From contig JAOMWM010000002.1 in NCBI GenBank assembly GCA_028357285.1, positions 62,001-126,000 of the forward strand: DNA of 64,000 nucleotides, in the 5' to 3' direction. This DNA is from Schleiferiaceae bacterium. Lineage in GTDB: Bacteria; Bacteroidota; Bacteroidia; Flavobacteriales; Schleiferiaceae. Numbering within the stretch: the stretch's first letter is position 1; each line of letters opens with the position of its first letter. The position numbers and the translations under genes were made by a program. Shown in pieces: positions 62,476 to 64,000 of the stretch. The notes under the pieces are model-generated. The model saw only the letters and a list, made by a program, of their open reading frames with translations. It ran no database searches and was not told where the DNA came from.

Positions 62476-64000
62476 ATGAACCTAAAGCGTATCCTGTTCG
62501 TTGCCACCGCACTTTTATTTTCTCTTGTTGGTCAAGCCTCACACCAACGCGGAGGCTCCATTCGTTACACCAACGTGACCACTGCCAATACTCCCAGCGG
62601 TTTTAATGAGTATTACATAGAAATTGAGCTGCTGAGAGACCCCAGTGGGATCACCATGCCGGCCAACTTATCTGTCACTTTTACCCGTAGACCCATTGGG
62701 AATTACTCGGCAACTAATTATACTTTCCCACAAATAGGGAGCTACACCACCTTGTCGCAAGCATGTGGGGCCACAGGAACCGTTGAATCCTACATTTATG
62801 GAGATACCGTTTCCTTAGTGGAATATGGGGCCTATGATATACGCTATGCCAATTGTTGTAGAAACGCCAACATCAATAACATTGCGAATGCAAGTGGTCA
62901 AGGAAATGTAGTATTGGCCACACTCGTTTCAGGCAAGCCGGCGCGTAATTACAACAACTCACCTACTTTCTCTTCGTCTGTAAAGTCCTTTCCTGTGGGT
63001 CAAGCCACCTTCGATATTTGTGGTCCCGATCCCGACGGAGATAGCCTGTATATTGAACTTATTACTCCACATAACAACACCACAAATTCTGCCTACATAT
63101 ATCCGGTAACCTATGCTACAGGGTATTCGCTTTCCGAGCCTTTTGGGGATAGCGCTTCTTTCTTTATTGATACATTGAACAGGACCATTACGGTGCAATC
63201 TTCTATTCAGCAGATATGTGTCATTGCCTTCAAAGTATCGGAATATGTAAAAGATACCTCGGGCGTATGGCGCTACTATGGCAGCATTGAGCGCGATGAA
63301 CAATATTACATCACGGCACCGATCAGTGGCACTGCGGGAGACACCTTGGAGATTGTCAATGCAGGCACGCCCACAGGTAATCCATCAGATTCTGTATTGG
63401 TTGATCTAAACTTCAACGCCTATCCGGTGATGTTTGATGTGGATTCGGTTCAGATGGTGTTGAGTCACGCGACGAAATCTGCCTACGTACAAAGCGTGGA
63501 GAGAACGACCAGTAATGACCAATTGTTATTGCGCACCGATGTGCCGTTGGCACCAGGGAATTGGACCCTACATATTGGAGAAAGCGCGGACAGTATTGTC
63601 CTTTACAGCAAATGTGGCAATACGCTTGACGATAGCCTTACCTTCTATGTGGATATACCTATCGATACCAACTATATCGTAGGCCAAGATAGTGCTTACA
63701 CAGGGGTAAGTGAATTTTACCACCTGTACGACACTTCCTATGTGGACAGTGTGAATTATTCAGTAACCAATGGCTTTTGGTGGAACCCAACCTCGGCGCC
63801 TTATGATACGGTTGAAATTACTTGGACTGTACCTCCAGCAAAACTTGAGGCCTCTGTCTTCATTGGGGACACCATCATCGTACTCACTAAAGAAATCACC
63901 GTCAATGGCATTGGACTTGGAGAAAATGATTTGAACGGAATTACCTTGGCGCCACAACCTTCCAATAGCCATGTTGTATTACTAGGTCTTGTGGAACCTA
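62476..64000 (+). CDS. Secreted protein with T9SS sorting-domain-like C-terminus, truncated by the window edge (not in ORF track)
   Basis: Frame open from ATG 62476 (MNLKRILFVATALLFSLVGQASHQRGGSIRYTN...) to the edge (...GLGENDLNGITLAPQPSNSHVVLLGLVEP). Confidence 0.8.
   Translation, partial: MNLKRILFVATALLFSLVGQASHQRGGSIRYTNVTTANTPSGFNEYYIEIELLRDPSGITMPANLSVTFTRRPIGNYSATNYTFPQIGSYTTLSQACGATGTVESYIYGDTVSLVEYGAYDIRYANCCRNANINNIANASGQGNVVLATLVSGKPARNYNNSPTFSSSVKSFPVGQATFDICGPDPDGDSLYIELITPHNNTTNSAYIYPVTYATGYSLSEPFGDSASFFIDTLNRTITVQSSIQQICVIAFKVSEYVKDTSGVWRYYGSIERDEQYYITAPISGTAGDTLEIVNAGTPTGNPSDSVLVDLNFNAYPVMFDVDSVQMVLSHATKSAYVQSVERTTSNDQLLLRTDVPLAPGNWTLHIGESADSIVLYSKCGNTLDDSLTFYVDIPIDTNYIVGQDSAYTGVSEFYHLYDTSYVDSVNYSVTNGFWWNPTSAPYDTVEITWTVPPAKLEASVFIGDTIIVLTKEITVNGIGLGENDLNGITLAPQPSNSHVVLLGLVEP

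Noticed and set aside
1-64000. Frequent AATTGG/CCAATT words across the window considered as a sequence signal
   Set aside because: Largely occurs in coding frames as Glu/Gln-Leu codons (GAA/CAA TTG G..). I did not count it against expectation, so no claim is made; a Markov-model word-frequency test would decide.
1-64000. tRNA, rRNA, CRISPR, transposase, integrase, toxin-antitoxin or defence genes
   Set aside because: None recognised; intergenic gaps are short and mostly explained by terminators or putative operators.

Overview
This window is ordinary chromosomal DNA from a marine Bacteroidetes bacterium (Flavobacteriia-like). The assignment rests on SusC/SusD, Gld/Por and T9SS sorting domains, M61/RicT/GldH-type genes and a flavobacterial-type proteorhodopsin. 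I saw no rRNA, tRNA, CRISPR array, integrase, transposase or phage module. Main blocks: (1) 0-4 kb: CoA-transferase subunit B (partial), a TetR regulator and polA. (2) 4-8.3 kb: a light-harvesting locus with a green-type DTE proton-pumping proteorhodopsin. It is divergent from one 659-aa ORF that joins a CrtY-type lycopene cyclase (N-terminal half) to a Brp/Blh-type beta-carotene 15,15'-dioxygenase (C-terminal half). This predicted one-polypeptide lycopene-to-retinal enzyme is the most striking item. (3) 10.4-23.8 kb: a laminarin/beta-glucan-type polysaccharide utilization locus with SusC, SusD, PKD lipoprotein, GH16, a small T9SS-secreted protein, a membrane-tethered LuxR-type regulator and GH5-CBM6-T9SS. 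A shared direct repeat (GGACA-N6-GGACA) lies upstream of both the susC and GH5 genes. (4) 24-41 kb: housekeeping and catabolic genes, including dispersed paaD and paaG/paaH homologues. (5) 39-57.8 kb: gliding/T9SS genes (gldH, porZ), PBP1A, a TonB-type barrel, recO and a 1946-aa multidomain T9SS cargo. (6) 58-62.4 kb: a small putative 3-keto-sugar catabolic cluster. (7) A T9SS-type secreted protein truncated at the right edge. All family calls come from reading motifs by eye. No database search was run.
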